DNA of 64,000 nucleotides from the NCBI RefSeq assembly GCF_018129405.1, contig NZ_JAFCLP010000007.1, positions 186,001 through 250,000 of the forward strand, given 5' to 3'. Positions within the stretch are counted from its first letter, which is position 1; the number at the start of each line of letters is the position of its first letter. The notes under the pieces were generated by a model. It worked only from the letters and a program-made list of their open reading frames with translations. It did not search any database and was not told where the DNA came from. A program made the translations under genes and the position numbers. This stretch comes from Bradyrhizobium iriomotense (GTDB lineage Bacteria; Pseudomonadota; Alphaproteobacteria; Rhizobiales; Xanthobacteraceae). Positions 15,213 to 24,473 of this stretch are shown piece after piece.

Positions 15213-15941
15213 ATGCGCGCCCATCAGATCATGACCCGGTCGGTCATTTCGGTCACCCCCGACACCAGCATCGTGGAGGCGGCGAACATCATGCTGAAAC
15301 GGCACGTCAGCGGTCTCACGGTGGTCGACGAGGCCGGCAAGCTCGTCGGCGTCGTCTCGGAAGGCGATTTCATCCGCCGCAGCGAAATCGGCACCGGGCG
15401 CAAGCGGGGTCGCTGGTTGCGGTTCATCCTGGGTCCGGGACAGTCGGCCAGCGACTTCGTCCAGGAACACGGCCGCAAGGTCTCGGAGGTGATGACCGCC
15501 TCGCCCGTGACCATCACCGAAGATACCGCACTTGCGGAGATCGTCGATCTCATGGAGCGGAACAACGTGAAGCGCCTGCCGGTGGTGCGCGGCGACATAG
15601 TCGTCGGCATCGTGTCCCGCGCCAATTTGCTGCAGGCGGTTGCGGGGCTCGCCCGGGACGTGCCGGATCCGACGGCGGATGACGATCACATTCGCAGCCG
15701 CATCATCGATGCCATGGAGAAGAACGACTGGTGTCCGTTCGGCCTCAACGTCATCGTCCGTGACGGCATCGTTCACCTCAGCGGCGTCATCACCGAAGAA
15801 CGCGCGCGGCAGGCCGCGGTCGTCGCGGCGGAGAACGTCGAAGGCGTGAAGAAGGTGCACGACCATTTGTGCTGGGTCGACACCATGTCCGGCGTCTATC
15901 TGAACTCACCCGAAGACGACGATCTCGCCAAGGCAAGCTGA
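15213..15941 (+). CDS. CBS-CBS-BON domain protein
   Basis: A 242-residue protein with two CBS motifs (about 1-60, MRAHQIMTRSVISV, and 90-150, VSEVMTASPVTI) and a C-terminal BON domain (about 165-230, VRDGIVHLSGVI). CBS pairs bind adenine nucleotides and sense energy state; BON domains contact lipids or other proteins. The ATG at 15213 is preferred because GGAG lies 7 bases upstream; earlier in-frame starts would extend into the anaerobox. Such proteins often accompany Usp proteins in hypoxia regulons, matching the gene set here. Confidence 0.87.
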   Translation: MRAHQIMTRSVISVTPDTSIVEAANIMLKRHVSGLTVVDEAGKLVGVVSEGDFIRRSEIGTGRKRGRWLRFILGPGQSASDFVQEHGRKVSEVMTASPVTITEDTALAEIVDLMERNNVKRLPVVRGDIVVGIVSRANLLQAVAGLARDVPDPTADDDHIRSRIIDAMEKNDWCPFGLNVIVRDGIVHLSGVITEERARQAAVVAAENVEGVKKVHDHLCWVDTMSGVYLNSPEDDDLAKAS

Positions 15942-15957
15942 CAAGGCGGACTGAAGC

Positions 15958-16422
15958 TCAGCGCGGAATGACGGCGGTCGCCTCGATCTCGACGCGAGCC
16001 GCCTTCTCGACCAGCCGCACGACCTGGACCAGCGCCATCGCCGGATAGTGCGCACCAAAGACGGCGCGATAGACCCTGCCGAGTTCCTTCAGGTTCGCCA
16101 GATATTCGTCCATGTCGACGACGTACCAGGTCAGGCGCACGAGATGTTCGGGGCGTGCGCCGGCCTCACTCAGGATCGCGGCGATGTTGCTCAGCGTCTG
16201 GTGGACCTGCGCGACGAATCCGTCGGCGAGCCGCTCGTCGGCATCCCAGCCGATCACGCCACCGGTGACGACGATCCGCCCTTCGGCAGCCATGCCGTTG
16301 GCATAGCCTTTGGGCACCGGCCAACCGGACGGCTGGAGGACCTGCGCCACCGAACCCGTGTCACTCTCATCGGCGGTTGGCAGCACCGCAAGCTGCGGGC
16401 CTTTCGGCGTCGTCACGGACAA
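15958..16422 (-). CDS. RidA/YjgF-family protein
   Basis: A 154-residue Rid-family protein (GRIVVTGGVIGWDAD, then VRLTWYVVDMDEYL and the C-terminal ARVEIEATAVIPR). RidA proteins hydrolyse reactive enamine/imine intermediates; catabolic-cluster members often act on pathway-specific amines. It directly follows the CoA ligase on the same strand (15-base gap), so it is likely co-transcribed with the aminobenzoate genes. A role in releasing ammonia from an enamine product of 2-aminobenzoyl-CoA breakdown is an attractive inference, because that route forms 2-amino-cyclohexenone-type intermediates. Confidence 0.85.
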   Translation of the reverse strand: MSVTTPKGPQLAVLPTADESDTGSVAQVLQPSGWPVPKGYANGMAAEGRIVVTGGVIGWDADERLADGFVAQVHQTLSNIAAILSEAGARPEHLVRLTWYVVDMDEYLANLKELGRVYRAVFGAHYPAMALVQVVRLVEKAARVEIEATAVIPR

Positions 16423-16437
16423 TTCTTTATCCTTCTC

Positions 16438-18129
16438 TCATTCTGCCGCGACGCCCGAGGACGTCGCTGCGGCCTGCGCGAGCTGTCGCAGGGCAAAGCG
16501 CTTCAACTTGCCGGTCTCGGTCTTCGGAAGTTGCGTCACAAACTCGATCGCGCGCGGATATTTGTAAGGCGCGATCTCGCGTTTGACATGCTCCTGCAAT
16601 TCGGCCGCGAGCTGAGCGTCCTGCGTCACACCAGGTGCGGCGATGACATAGGCCTTGACGATCATCCCGCGTGCCTCGTCCGGCGCACCGACCACTCCAC
16701 ACTCGACGACGGCCGGATGCGTGAGCAGCGCCGCCTCGACGTCGGTGCCCGCGATGTTGTAGCCGGCCGACACGATCATGTCGTCGGAGCGCGACTGGTA
16801 CCAGAAGTAACCGTCGCTATCCATCAGATAGGTGTCGCCGGTGATGTTCCAGCCGTTCTGGACATATTTGCGCTGCCGCTCGTCGGCAAGATAGCGGCAA
16901 CCGGTCGGCCCGCGCACAGCGAGCTTCCCCATCGTGCCCGGCGGCACGTCATTGCCAGCATCATCGACGATCTTGGCTTCATAGCCCGGAACCGGCTTGC
17001 CTGTCGCGCCCGGACGGATCTCATCCTCGGTCGCGCTGATGAAGATGTGCAGCATCTCGGTCGAGCCGATGCCGTCCATCAACTTGATGCCGGTTGCCTT
17101 GAGCCAGGCATCGAATGTCGGCTTTGGCAGTGTCTCACCGGCCGAGACGCACTTCCGAAGCGAGGAAATGTCGCGTCCCGCAAGCTTGCCGATCATGGCG
17201 CGATAAGCGGTGGGCGCGGTGAAGCAGACTGTGGTCTTGTACTGCTCGATCGCCGTCAGCATGTCGTCCGGCGTCGTCTTCTCCAGCACCACGAAAGAGG
17301 CGCCGATATGCATCGGAAACAACACGCCGCCGAAGCCGAAGGTGAAGGCGAGCGGCGCCGAGCCGACGAAGCGATCCTTCTGCTCGGCCCGCAGGATGTT
17401 GCGCGCGTAGCCATCACAGACGGCCAGCATGTCGCGGTGGAAGTGCATGGTGCCCTTGGGATCGCCGGTCGTGCCCGACGTGAAGGCGATCAGGCAGATA
17501 TCGTCGGACGCGGTGTCGACGGCCGTGAACTCGGGACTGGCATCGGCGATCAGCGCCTCGAGCGAGTCGGGCGCGCCATTGCCCCAATAGACGACCCGCT
17601 TGAGACCGGGCGCAGCTAGCTTCGCCTTCTCCATCTCGTCGGCGAGCTTTCCGTCGCAGAGCGCCAGCGTGATCTCCGCCTTCTGGATCGGATAGGATAG
17701 CTCCTTGGCGCGCAACAGCGGCATCGTCGCCACGCAAATTCCGCCGGCCTTGATCACAGCGAGATAGGTTGCGACCATCATCGGATTGTTGGCCGAGCGC
17801 AACAGCACGCGCCCGCCGGTGACGAGACCGAGCTTGCCGACCAGCACATTGGCGATGCGGTTCACGAGCGCCTGCAGCTCGCGATAGGTGTAGCTCACGG
17901 CGGGACTGATGACGCAAGGCGCATCGCCATGGCCCTGCTCGACCCAGCGATCGAGAAAATAGCTGACGCAGTTCAATCGCGGCGGATAGTGCAGCTCCGG
18001 CCGCGTGAAGATGAATTCGGGCCAGCACTCGCGCGGCGGCAGATGCTGTCGCGCGAATGTATCGACATGGGCCGTCGCGGCGTTGCCGTCACACGAGCCC
18101 GACGCTTGAACCTTGGCGGCGTTGGCCAT
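16438..18129 (-). CDS. Benzoate/2-aminobenzoate-type CoA ligase
   Basis: A 563-residue AMP-forming acyl-CoA synthetase. The P-loop-like TSGTTGDPKG, the GIGSTEMLHIF substrate/adenine motif and the C-terminal hinge and lysine motif (LPKTETGKLKRFALR) are present. The sequence, including the PPRLNCVSYFLDRW opening, resembles benzoate-CoA ligase family enzymes. With the monooxygenase/reductase fusion at 22020 it most likely activates 2-aminobenzoate (anthranilate); benzoate or salicylate cannot be excluded. ATG at 18129 is used because AAGGAG precedes it; the frame extends upstream but through the operator. The MarR-type operator at 18181-18194 lies 51 bases before the start. Confidence 0.85.
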   Translation of the reverse strand: MANAAKVQASGSCDGNAATAHVDTFARQHLPPRECWPEFIFTRPELHYPPRLNCVSYFLDRWVEQGHGDAPCVISPAVSYTYRELQALVNRIANVLVGKLGLVTGGRVLLRSANNPMMVATYLAVIKAGGICVATMPLLRAKELSYPIQKAEITLALCDGKLADEMEKAKLAAPGLKRVVYWGNGAPDSLEALIADASPEFTAVDTASDDICLIAFTSGTTGDPKGTMHFHRDMLAVCDGYARNILRAEQKDRFVGSAPLAFTFGFGGVLFPMHIGASFVVLEKTTPDDMLTAIEQYKTTVCFTAPTAYRAMIGKLAGRDISSLRKCVSAGETLPKPTFDAWLKATGIKLMDGIGSTEMLHIFISATEDEIRPGATGKPVPGYEAKIVDDAGNDVPPGTMGKLAVRGPTGCRYLADERQRKYVQNGWNITGDTYLMDSDGYFWYQSRSDDMIVSAGYNIAGTDVEAALLTHPAVVECGVVGAPDEARGMIVKAYVIAAPGVTQDAQLAAELQEHVKREIAPYKYPRAIEFVTQLPKTETGKLKRFALRQLAQAAATSSGVAAE

Positions 18130-18180
18130 CGCACGCTCCTTTGCGCATGGAAAGCACCCGGCAGCACTATCTGGGAAACA

Positions 18181-18194
18181 TTTTAGGCTTAAAA
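18181..18194. promoter_or_regulatory. Candidate MarR operator 1 (TTTTAGGCTTAAAA)
   Basis: Near-perfect palindrome upstream of the CoA ligase. Its reverse complement equals, base for base, the site at 24407-24420 before the monooxygenase/reductase gene, which strongly suggests a common regulator. Confidence 0.65.
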
Positions 18195-18277
18195 CAATTT
18201 GGCGCAATAGCGGATTTTGGGCATCCCGTGCATTTTGCTGCGGCAAAGTGGGATTGGCAGACCGGTCGACAGTGGTC

Positions 18278-18769
18278 CTAAGGCCGCCTGCGCGCGGCCG
18301 ATTTCTGCGCCGACGCCTTGGTCTTGGCGAGGAGGCGCATCAGCTCGCGCACGTCCTTCGGCGTCAGGTCGGCGAAGAGATCGGCGATCCAGGTCTCGTG
18401 TTCCGCTGCCATCCTGCGAAACTCGGCGCGGCCGAGCTTTGTGAGGCGGATCACCTGGACGCGGCGGTCGGTCTCCGAGGTGCGTCGGTCGAGATGGCCT
18501 GATTCCACCAGACGCTCGACGAGACCAGTGACGTTGCCGTTGGAGACCATCATGCGCTTGGAGACGTCGGACAGCGTCATGCCGTCGGCCGCCTTGTCGA
18601 GCTGCGCCATCAGGTCGAACCGGGGCAGCGTGACGTCGAAGCGCTGCCGCAGCCGGCCGCGCACCTCACCCTCGATCAGGGTGGTGCAGGTCAACAAGCG
18701 CAGCCACAGCCGGAGCTCCTCGGCATGGTCCTCCGGTGTCTCGACGGCCTTGGTCTCGGAATCAAGCAT
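18278..18769 (-). CDS. MarR-family transcriptional regulator
   Basis: A 163-residue winged-helix protein with the MarR pattern: helical dimer arm, DNA-reading region (TLSDVSKRMMVSNGNVTGLVERL) and wing (DRRTSETDRRVQVIRLT). It lies upstream of the CoA ligase on the same strand and divergent to the ABC binding-protein gene. MarR relatives such as BadR and AbmR-like proteins commonly respond to aromatic acids or their CoA thioesters. Palindromes of one type occur at its own promoter and five neighbouring promoters, so it is the natural candidate to control the cluster, probably as a repressor released by an aryl-CoA ligand. Confidence 0.88.
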   Translation of the reverse strand: MLDSETKAVETPEDHAEELRLWLRLLTCTTLIEGEVRGRLRQRFDVTLPRFDLMAQLDKAADGMTLSDVSKRMMVSNGNVTGLVERLVESGHLDRRTSETDRRVQVIRLTKLGRAEFRRMAAEHETWIADLFADLTPKDVRELMRLLAKTKASAQKSAARRRP

Positions 18770-18820
18770 CTGATGCAGTCATTGACGGCAGGCATTGGCG
18801 CCGGCACGGATTCCCCAACG

Positions 18821-18834
18821 TTTTGAGCTTCAAA
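18821..18834. promoter_or_regulatory. Candidate MarR operator 2 (TTTTGAGCTTCAAA)
   Basis: Palindrome-like site 51 bases upstream of the MarR gene, consistent with autoregulation. It matches the other sites at the outer TTT/AAA and central GCTT positions. Confidence 0.5.
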
Positions 18835-18890
18835 TAAATTGAAGCCGGCCGCAAGTCCAAAGCTGCAGCAATCGACCGCACGTCGATTTC

Positions 18891-18904
18891 TTTAGGCTTC
18901 AAAT
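18891..18904. promoter_or_regulatory. Candidate MarR operator 3 (TTTAGGCTTCAAAT)
   Basis: Second site in the marR-binding-protein divergent region, on the side of the ABC binding-protein gene (start 19048). Confidence 0.5.
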
Positions 18905-19047
18905 AATTGGCGCGCCGCTTGCATGCGCGCTGTGCCGCGGGATGGCGACGTCTTGAGCCTTGCTTGCCGCGGCAGCCATCATCGGCATAAGCTTGGATTG
19001 AAGTGCACGGCTTGCTGCGCAGGCCCTGATGTCACGAGGGACAGACA

Positions 19048-20223
19048 ATGAAAATGCAATTGACCTTGGCCGCAGCCACCGTGCTGCTCGGCACCGCAAT
19101 GAGCCCCGCCCTCGCCCAGGAGAAGATCAAGCTCGGTGTGATCGTGACCCTGTCGGGGCCCGCCGCCGCGCTCGGCCAGCAGGTTCGCGACGGCTTTGCG
19201 CTCGCGGTGAAGGACCTCGGCAGCAAGATGGGCGGCCGCGATGTCGAGGTCGTGGTGGTCGACGACGAGCTCAAGCCCGACGCGGCGGTGACCAAGGTCA
19301 AGGGCCTGCTGGAGCGCGAGAAGGTCGATTTCGTGGTCGGCCCGATCTTTTCCAACATCCTCCAGGCGATCCACCGGCCCGTGACGGAATCGAAAGTGTT
19401 CCTGATCAGCCCCAATGCCGGGCCGTCGACCTTTGCCGGCAAGGACTGCAACCCGTTCTTCTACGTGACGTCGTATCAGAACGACCAGGTCCACGAGATC
19501 CTCGGCAAGGTCGCGCAGGATCGCGGCTACAAGCGCATGTACCTGATGGTGCCGAACTATCAGGCCGGCAAGGACTCGGTCGCCGGCTTCAAGCTCGACT
19601 ACAAGGGCGAGATCGTCGAAGAATCCTACATGCCTCTGAACACGCTGGATTTCCAGCCGGAGCTGTCCAAGATCTCCTCGCAGAAGCCCGACGCACTGTT
19701 CACGTTCATGCCGGGCGGCCTCGGCGTCAATCTCGTCAAGCAGTACCGCCAGGCGGGCCTCGCCGACAACATTCCGGTGCTCTCGGCGTTCACGGTCGAC
19801 GAGTCGACGCTGCCGGCGCAGCAGGACGCGGCCGTCGGCATGTTCGGTGGCGCGAACTGGGCGCCCAATCTCGACAATCCCCAGAACAAGAAGTTCGTCG
19901 CGGCCTATGAAGCGGCCTACAACGTCGTGCCCGGCACTTACGCCTTCCAGGCCTATGACGCCGCGATGCTGATCGACAGCGCCATCAAGGGCGTGAAAGG
20001 CGACCTCTCGAACAAGGACGCTGTCGGAGCCGCGCTGAAGAAGGCGGATTTCACCTCGCTGCGTGGCGCTTTCAAGTTCAACACCAACGGCTATCCGATC
20101 CAGGATTTCTACCTGACCAAGGTCACCAAGCGTCCGGACGGCAAGTTCCAGACCGAGATCGCCCAAAAGGTCTTTGAAAATTACGGCGACCGCTATGCCA
20201 AGGACTGCAAGGCGGCAAACTGA
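19048..20223 (+). CDS. LivK-type ABC transporter substrate-binding protein
   Basis: A 391-residue periplasmic binding protein with a signal peptide (MKMQLTLAAATVLLGTAMSP, cleavage after ALA-QE) and the type I fold of the Leu/Ile/Val-binding family (IKLGVIVTLSGPAAALGQQ). Alphaproteobacteria frequently use members of this group for aromatic acids. The transporter's permeases and ATPases are not in the cluster, so the partner components must be elsewhere. The upstream region carries MarR-type operators, implying import of the cluster's inducer or substrate, probably aminobenzoate. Confidence 0.88.
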   Translation: MKMQLTLAAATVLLGTAMSPALAQEKIKLGVIVTLSGPAAALGQQVRDGFALAVKDLGSKMGGRDVEVVVVDDELKPDAAVTKVKGLLEREKVDFVVGPIFSNILQAIHRPVTESKVFLISPNAGPSTFAGKDCNPFFYVTSYQNDQVHEILGKVAQDRGYKRMYLMVPNYQAGKDSVAGFKLDYKGEIVEESYMPLNTLDFQPELSKISSQKPDALFTFMPGGLGVNLVKQYRQAGLADNIPVLSAFTVDESTLPAQQDAAVGMFGGANWAPNLDNPQNKKFVAAYEAAYNVVPGTYAFQAYDAAMLIDSAIKGVKGDLSNKDAVGAALKKADFTSLRGAFKFNTNGYPIQDFYLTKVTKRPDGKFQTEIAQKVFENYGDRYAKDCKAAN

Positions 20224-20252
20224 GGCCGCACGTCGCGTTAAGGAGGACTGCA

Positions 20253-20708
20253 ATGAAGAGCGAAATCACCGGCATCACGCGGGCCAATGAGGGAATTCAG
20301 GGCATTTCCTGGAACATCCTCGGCCAGACCTACGTGCCGAAGAGCTATGCCGAGAACAGCTTCTCCTGGCATGCGACGCTGCCGCCGGGCACGTTCGTGC
20401 CGCCGCACATTCATCCCGACCAGGATGAGTATCTCTACATGCTGGAGGGCAAGCTCGACTTCGTGCTCGGCAATTCGGAGGCGCAGGCGACTGCGGGCGA
20501 TCTGATCCGTCTCGGCATGGGCGTGCCGCACGGCATCTTCAACAAATCGGAGCAGACCGCAAAGGTGCTGTTCTGGGTCTCGCCGAGCCGCAAGCTATTC
20601 GACCTGTTCTGGGGCCTTCACAACATGAAGGAGCAGAAGCCGGAGGACGTGGTGGCGATGGCAGCCGAGTTCAACATCCACTTCCTGCCGCCGCCTCCCG
20701 GCGGCTAG
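20253..20708 (+). CDS. Single-domain cupin protein
   Basis: A 151-residue cupin. Likely metal ligands are H52 and H54 (PPHIHPDQDEY), E59, and H93 (GVPHGIFN). The fold is shared by small dioxygenases and isomerases; at this length it is far shorter than gentisate 1,2-dioxygenase (about 340 residues), so gentisate cleavage is unlikely. It follows the binding-protein gene by 29 bases with AAGGAGG upstream, so it is co-transcribed with it. A role on a ring-derived intermediate or in quinone/enol chemistry is possible; the reaction is unknown. Confidence 0.75.
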   Translation: MKSEITGITRANEGIQGISWNILGQTYVPKSYAENSFSWHATLPPGTFVPPHIHPDQDEYLYMLEGKLDFVLGNSEAQATAGDLIRLGMGVPHGIFNKSEQTAKVLFWVSPSRKLFDLFWGLHNMKEQKPEDVVAMAAEFNIHFLPPPPGG

Positions 20709-20717
20709 CGGCGTGCG

Positions 20718-21968
20718 TCAGGCGCGCACCGCCGCAAGTCCTGGCACTGCGGCGAAGCCTGCCTTTGTGGCATAGCCGCGCACGATCGCCTCGCGCTGGG
20801 AATAGCTCAGCACGTTGTCGACATTGTCGAAGCCGTCGGGCGCGAGCTGCTCGACGGCATCGATGACGCCCTCGGGGCCGCCGCGGCGGTTGGAGCGGAC
20901 GATGTCGGCGGTCATCGGCAGGCGCTTCTTCTCATATTCGACCAGCGCCTGGCGCGGATGCTCGGCGCGCACGAGCGCATCCGCGAGGCAGCGCGCATCG
21001 AGAATCGCCTGTGAGGCCCCATTAGAGCCGACCGGGTACATGGGATGCGCGGCGTCGCCGAGCAGCGTGACGCGCCCGGTCGACCAGTAAGGCAAGGGAT
21101 CGCGGTCGCAGGTCGGATATTCGTAGAATTCCGGCGTTGCCGAGATCAGGCTCTTCACGTCGATATAGGGCACCGAGAAGCGCGCCACGTGCGGCATCAG
21201 CTCCTCGCGGCGGCCTGGCCGCGACCAGTCCTCCTTGCGTGGCGGCGGGGCATTGCCCTCGCCGACCTTCACCAGCACCGCCCAATTGGTCAGTCGGCTT
21301 GCAGGGCTCGATCCCTCCGCGATCGGATAGATCACCACCTTGGCATTGAGGCCGCCGGCCACGATCATCGATTTGCCGGTGAGGAACAACGGCCAGTCGC
21401 GCGCACCGCGCCACAACATCAGGCCGTTCCAGCACGGCGGCCCCTCGTTCGGGAACAATGTCTCGCGGACGCGGGAATGAATGCCGTCGGCGCCGATCAG
21501 GATATCGCCACGCGCAGTGTAGATGTGCGCGCCGGCACGATCGAAGAAATAGGCGGTGACGCCGCCTTCGTCCTGCGTGAAGGCACCGAGCCGACATCCG
21601 GTGTGGATCGCGTTCGCACCGAGCCGCTCCTCGACGGCACGATGAATGACGCCCTGAAGGCGACCGCGATGGATCGAGAATTGCGGTACGTCGTGGCCGG
21701 CGTCGATGCCGCGCGCCTCGCGCCACACCTCCTGGCCGTGCCGGTTGAGGTAGTAGAGCTGATCGGTGCGGATCGCGACGTCGTCGAGCTTCTGGAGCAG
21801 GCCGAGGCCGGCGAGCTCTCGCATGGCGTGTGGCAGCGTGTTGATGCCGACACCGAGCTCGCGAATGGTCTCGGCCTGTTCGAAGACCTCGCAATCCAGG
21901 CCGCGCGAGCGGAACATCAATGCCGTCGTGAGACCACCGATACCGCCACCGACGATAATCGCCTTCAT
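20718..21968 (-). CDS. PhzS-like FAD-dependent monooxygenase
   Basis: A 416-residue class A flavoprotein hydroxylase: the N-terminal dinucleotide motif MKAIIVGGGIGGLTTAL, the middle DILIGADGIHSRVRE and the FAD-ribityl motif GDAAHPMYPVGSNGASQA. Residue pattern and length resemble the phenazine monooxygenase PhzS and related flavin-dependent oxidoreductases that hydroxylate aromatic acids with NAD(P)H and O2. It ends 9 bases from the convergent cupin stop and lies 51 bases after the monooxygenase/reductase gene on the same strand, so it should be co-transcribed with it. The substrate is unknown; a hydroxylated aminobenzoate is one possibility. Confidence 0.85.
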   Translation of the reverse strand: MKAIIVGGGIGGLTTALMFRSRGLDCEVFEQAETIRELGVGINTLPHAMRELAGLGLLQKLDDVAIRTDQLYYLNRHGQEVWREARGIDAGHDVPQFSIHRGRLQGVIHRAVEERLGANAIHTGCRLGAFTQDEGGVTAYFFDRAGAHIYTARGDILIGADGIHSRVRETLFPNEGPPCWNGLMLWRGARDWPLFLTGKSMIVAGGLNAKVVIYPIAEGSSPASRLTNWAVLVKVGEGNAPPPRKEDWSRPGRREELMPHVARFSVPYIDVKSLISATPEFYEYPTCDRDPLPYWSTGRVTLLGDAAHPMYPVGSNGASQAILDARCLADALVRAEHPRQALVEYEKKRLPMTADIVRSNRRGGPEGVIDAVEQLAPDGFDNVDNVLSYSQREAIVRGYATKAGFAAVPGLAAVRA

Positions 21969-22019
21969 CGCCCAAACTCCACTCGAAACACAGGCAATGG
22001 GTTAACGTCGCACGGGCGG

Positions 22020-24371
22020 TCACTCCGCCGCAAGCGGCTTTGTCGCCTCCGCCTTCAGCTCGGCCCGGGTCTTGGGCTTAGCCTTAATTCTCAGCTCCTC
22101 GAGATCCTGCCGGTCGCGCACGCTGTTGCGGAAAATCTGATCTTTTCCGGGCAGATATTGCGGGGGACAGAAGGCGTCGTTTGCCCCGTACCAGGCCGCC
22201 GCCTTCATGGTGAAGAAGGGGTCGACCAGATGGGGGCGCCCGAGCGCGACGAGATCCGCCCGGCCGGCCGCCAGGATGGTGTTGGCTTGATCTGCGGTCG
22301 TAATATTGCCGACGCACATGGTGGCGACCCGCGCCTCGTTGCGGACCTGGTCGGAGAACGGCGTCTGGAACATGCGCCCATAGACCGGCTGCGCGTCACG
22401 TACCGTCTGGCCGGTCGAGACGTCGACGAGATCAACGCCGGCCTCGGCGAAGGCGCGCGCAACCGCAACCGCATCGTCGCCGTTTATCCCGCCGTCCGCC
22501 CAATCGGTTGCGGAAATGCGCACCGACATCGGCTTGTGCGACGGCCAGACCGCCCGTAGGGCCTCGAAGATCTCAAGCGGGAAACGGAGGCGATTTTCGA
22601 GCGAGCCGCCATACTCGTCCGTCCGGGTGTTCGTCAGCGGCGAGATGAAACTCGCGAGCAGATAGCCGTGGGCGCAGTGCAGCTCCAGCATGTCGAAGCC
22701 GCAGCGTTCGCCCCGTTCGGCCGCTGCAACGAAAGAATCCCTCACCGCATTCATGCCGGCGCGATCAAGCTCGCGCGGCACCTGGCTATCCGGGAAATAA
22801 GGTAGCGGCGATGCCGAGAACACCTCCCAGCCGCCCTGCTCCAGGGGGCGGTCCATGCCGTCCCACATCAGCTTGGTCGCGCCCTTTCGGCCGGCATGGC
22901 CGAGTTGCAGGCAGAACTTTGCGGCCGAGTTGCCGTGGACGAAATCCACGATACGGCGCCACGCCGCCTCCTGCTCGTCATTCCACAGGCCGGCGCAGCC
23001 GGGCGTGATCCGGGCATCGCGACTGACACAGGCCATCTCGGTGAAGATCAACCCGGCGCCGCCGATCGCGCGCGAGCCGTAATGCACGAGGTGGAAGTCG
23101 GTCGGCACACCTTCCTTCGCCGAATACATGCACATCGGCGACATCACCGCGCGGTTGGCGATCTCCATCTCGCGCAAGCGGAACGGCTGGAACAGCGGCA
23201 CCATCGGTTTATTGGTGTCGACGTCAAATCCGCCGTCGCGAACGCGCCTGGCAAACGATTTATCAACCTCCGCGACGAAGTCCGGGGCGCGCAGTTTCAA
23301 ATTGTCATAAGTAATCGCCTTCGAGCGCGTCATCACGCCGAAGGCGAACTGCACGGGGTCGAAATCCCAGAAGCGATCGACGTGTTCGAACCAGACCAGC
23401 GAGACGTCGGCGGCATGCTGCGTCTTTTCGACCTCCTCACGGCGGCCGTGCTCGTAAACCTCCAGCGCAGCCTTGATGCTGGGCGCCCTCTCCATCGCTT
23501 CTGCCAGTGCGATCGCATCTTCCATCGCGAGCTTGGTGCCCGAGCCGATCGAGAAATGCGCGCTCGCCTTGGCGTCGCCGAGCAGCACCATGTTGTCCTT
23601 GACCCAGCGCTTGCTGCGGATCATCGGGAAATTGCGCCACATCGAGCGGTTGGTAAGCAGCTTGTGGCCATCGAGGAACCAGCCGAAGATGTCGGCCATC
23701 CGCGCGGCGGACTCTTGCTCGTTCAGCCCGGTCAGCCCTGCCCGCTCGAAGGTCTGCGGATCGGTCTCAAAGATCCAGGTCGAGTGCCCGGCTTCATACT
23801 GATAAGCGTGGGCGATGAACGGCCCCCACTCCGTTTCCTGGAAGATGAAGGTGAAGGCATCAAGCGGCCTGGTCGAGCCCATCCAGGCGAACTTGTTGGC
23901 ACGGACGTCGACCTCCGGCTGGAAATAGTCGACGTATTTTTCGCGGAAGCGACTGTTGATGCCATCGGCGAGCAGGATGAGATCGGCATCGGCGAAGCGG
24001 GATTCGTCGTCGATATCCACCTCGAACTGCAGCGCGACGCCAAGCTCGCGCGCGCGCTCCTGGAGGATCAGGAGCAGCTTCTGCCGCGAGCAGCCGCAAA
24101 AGCCGTTGCCGCCGACCCGATGCACCGTACCGCGGAAATGCACGGCGATGTCATCCCAATAGGCGAATTCCTGGGTGATGCGGCGGTAGCTCGGAAGGTC
24201 GTGCTTCTCGAAATTGTCGAGCGTGGCATCGGAGAACACCACACCGAAGCCGAAGGTGTCGTCGGGCCGATTACGCTCGTACACGGTGATGTCGGCCCCC
24301 GGACGCTGCTTCTTGAGCAGGATCGCAGCGTAGAGACCTGCAGGTCCGCCACCGATGATCGCGACTTTCAT
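22020..24371 (-). CDS. 2-aminobenzoyl-CoA monooxygenase/reductase-type fusion
   Basis: A 783-residue fusion. Residues 1-385 form an FAD monooxygenase ([20 protein letters not shown], later [20 protein letters not shown] at about 265-284). Residues 391-770 form an Old Yellow Enzyme-type FMN oxidoreductase ([18 protein letters not shown], then [16 protein letters not shown]). This combination is known from the 2-aminobenzoyl-CoA monooxygenase/reductase of Azoarcus evansii, which hydroxylates and then reduces the ring without releasing the intermediate. Some databases call relatives salicylyl-CoA 5-hydroxylase/oxidoreductase, so salicylyl-CoA remains an alternative. The operator at 24407 sits 35 bases before the start. 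Confidence 0.85.
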   Translation of the reverse strand: MKVAIIGGGPAGLYAAILLKKQRPGADITVYERNRPDDTFGFGVVFSDATLDNFEKHDLPSYRRITQEFAYWDDIAVHFRGTVHRVGGNGFCGCSRQKLLLILQERARELGVALQFEVDIDDESRFADADLILLADGINSRFREKYVDYFQPEVDVRANKFAWMGSTRPLDAFTFIFQETEWGPFIAHAYQYEAGHSTWIFETDPQTFERAGLTGLNEQESAARMADIFGWFLDGHKLLTNRSMWRNFPMIRSKRWVKDNMVLLGDAKASAHFSIGSGTKLAMEDAIALAEAMERAPSIKAALEVYEHGRREEVEKTQHAADVSLVWFEHVDRFWDFDPVQFAFGVMTRSKAITYDNLKLRAPDFVAEVDKSFARRVRDGGFDVDTNKPMVPLFQPFRLREMEIANRAVMSPMCMYSAKEGVPTDFHLVHYGSRAIGGAGLIFTEMACVSRDARITPGCAGLWNDEQEAAWRRIVDFVHGNSAAKFCLQLGHAGRKGATKLMWDGMDRPLEQGGWEVFSASPLPYFPDSQVPRELDRAGMNAVRDSFVAAAERGERCGFDMLELHCAHGYLLASFISPLTNTRTDEYGGSLENRLRFPLEIFEALRAVWPSHKPMSVRISATDWADGGINGDDAVAVARAFAEAGVDLVDVSTGQTVRDAQPVYGRMFQTPFSDQVRNEARVATMCVGNITTADQANTILAAGRADLVALGRPHLVDPFFTMKAAAWYGANDAFCPPQYLPGKDQIFRNSVRDRQDLEELRIKAKPKTRAELKAEATKPLAAE

Positions 24372-24406
24372 GGGAGCCTCGCCAATTCAACCGGCCATGA
24401 AAACTA

Positions 24407-24420
24407 TTTTAAGCCTAAAA
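24407..24420. promoter_or_regulatory. Candidate MarR operator 4 (TTTTAAGCCTAAAA)
   Basis: Best-conserved copy, exactly the reverse complement of the site before the CoA ligase. It lies between the enoyl-CoA hydratase gene and the monooxygenase/reductase gene, 35 bases upstream of the latter. Confidence 0.68.
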
Positions 24421-24473
24421 TAATTTCACGCAAGTCCCCTTCGCCGGCTTGGCTGCGGATAATAGCAGCCGGC

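Noticed and set aside
22020-24371. Assignment as a salicylyl-CoA/gentisyl-CoA pathway
   Set aside because: The fused Old Yellow Enzyme domain and absence of a full-length gentisate dioxygenase fit the aminobenzoyl-CoA enzyme better, though this is not excluded.
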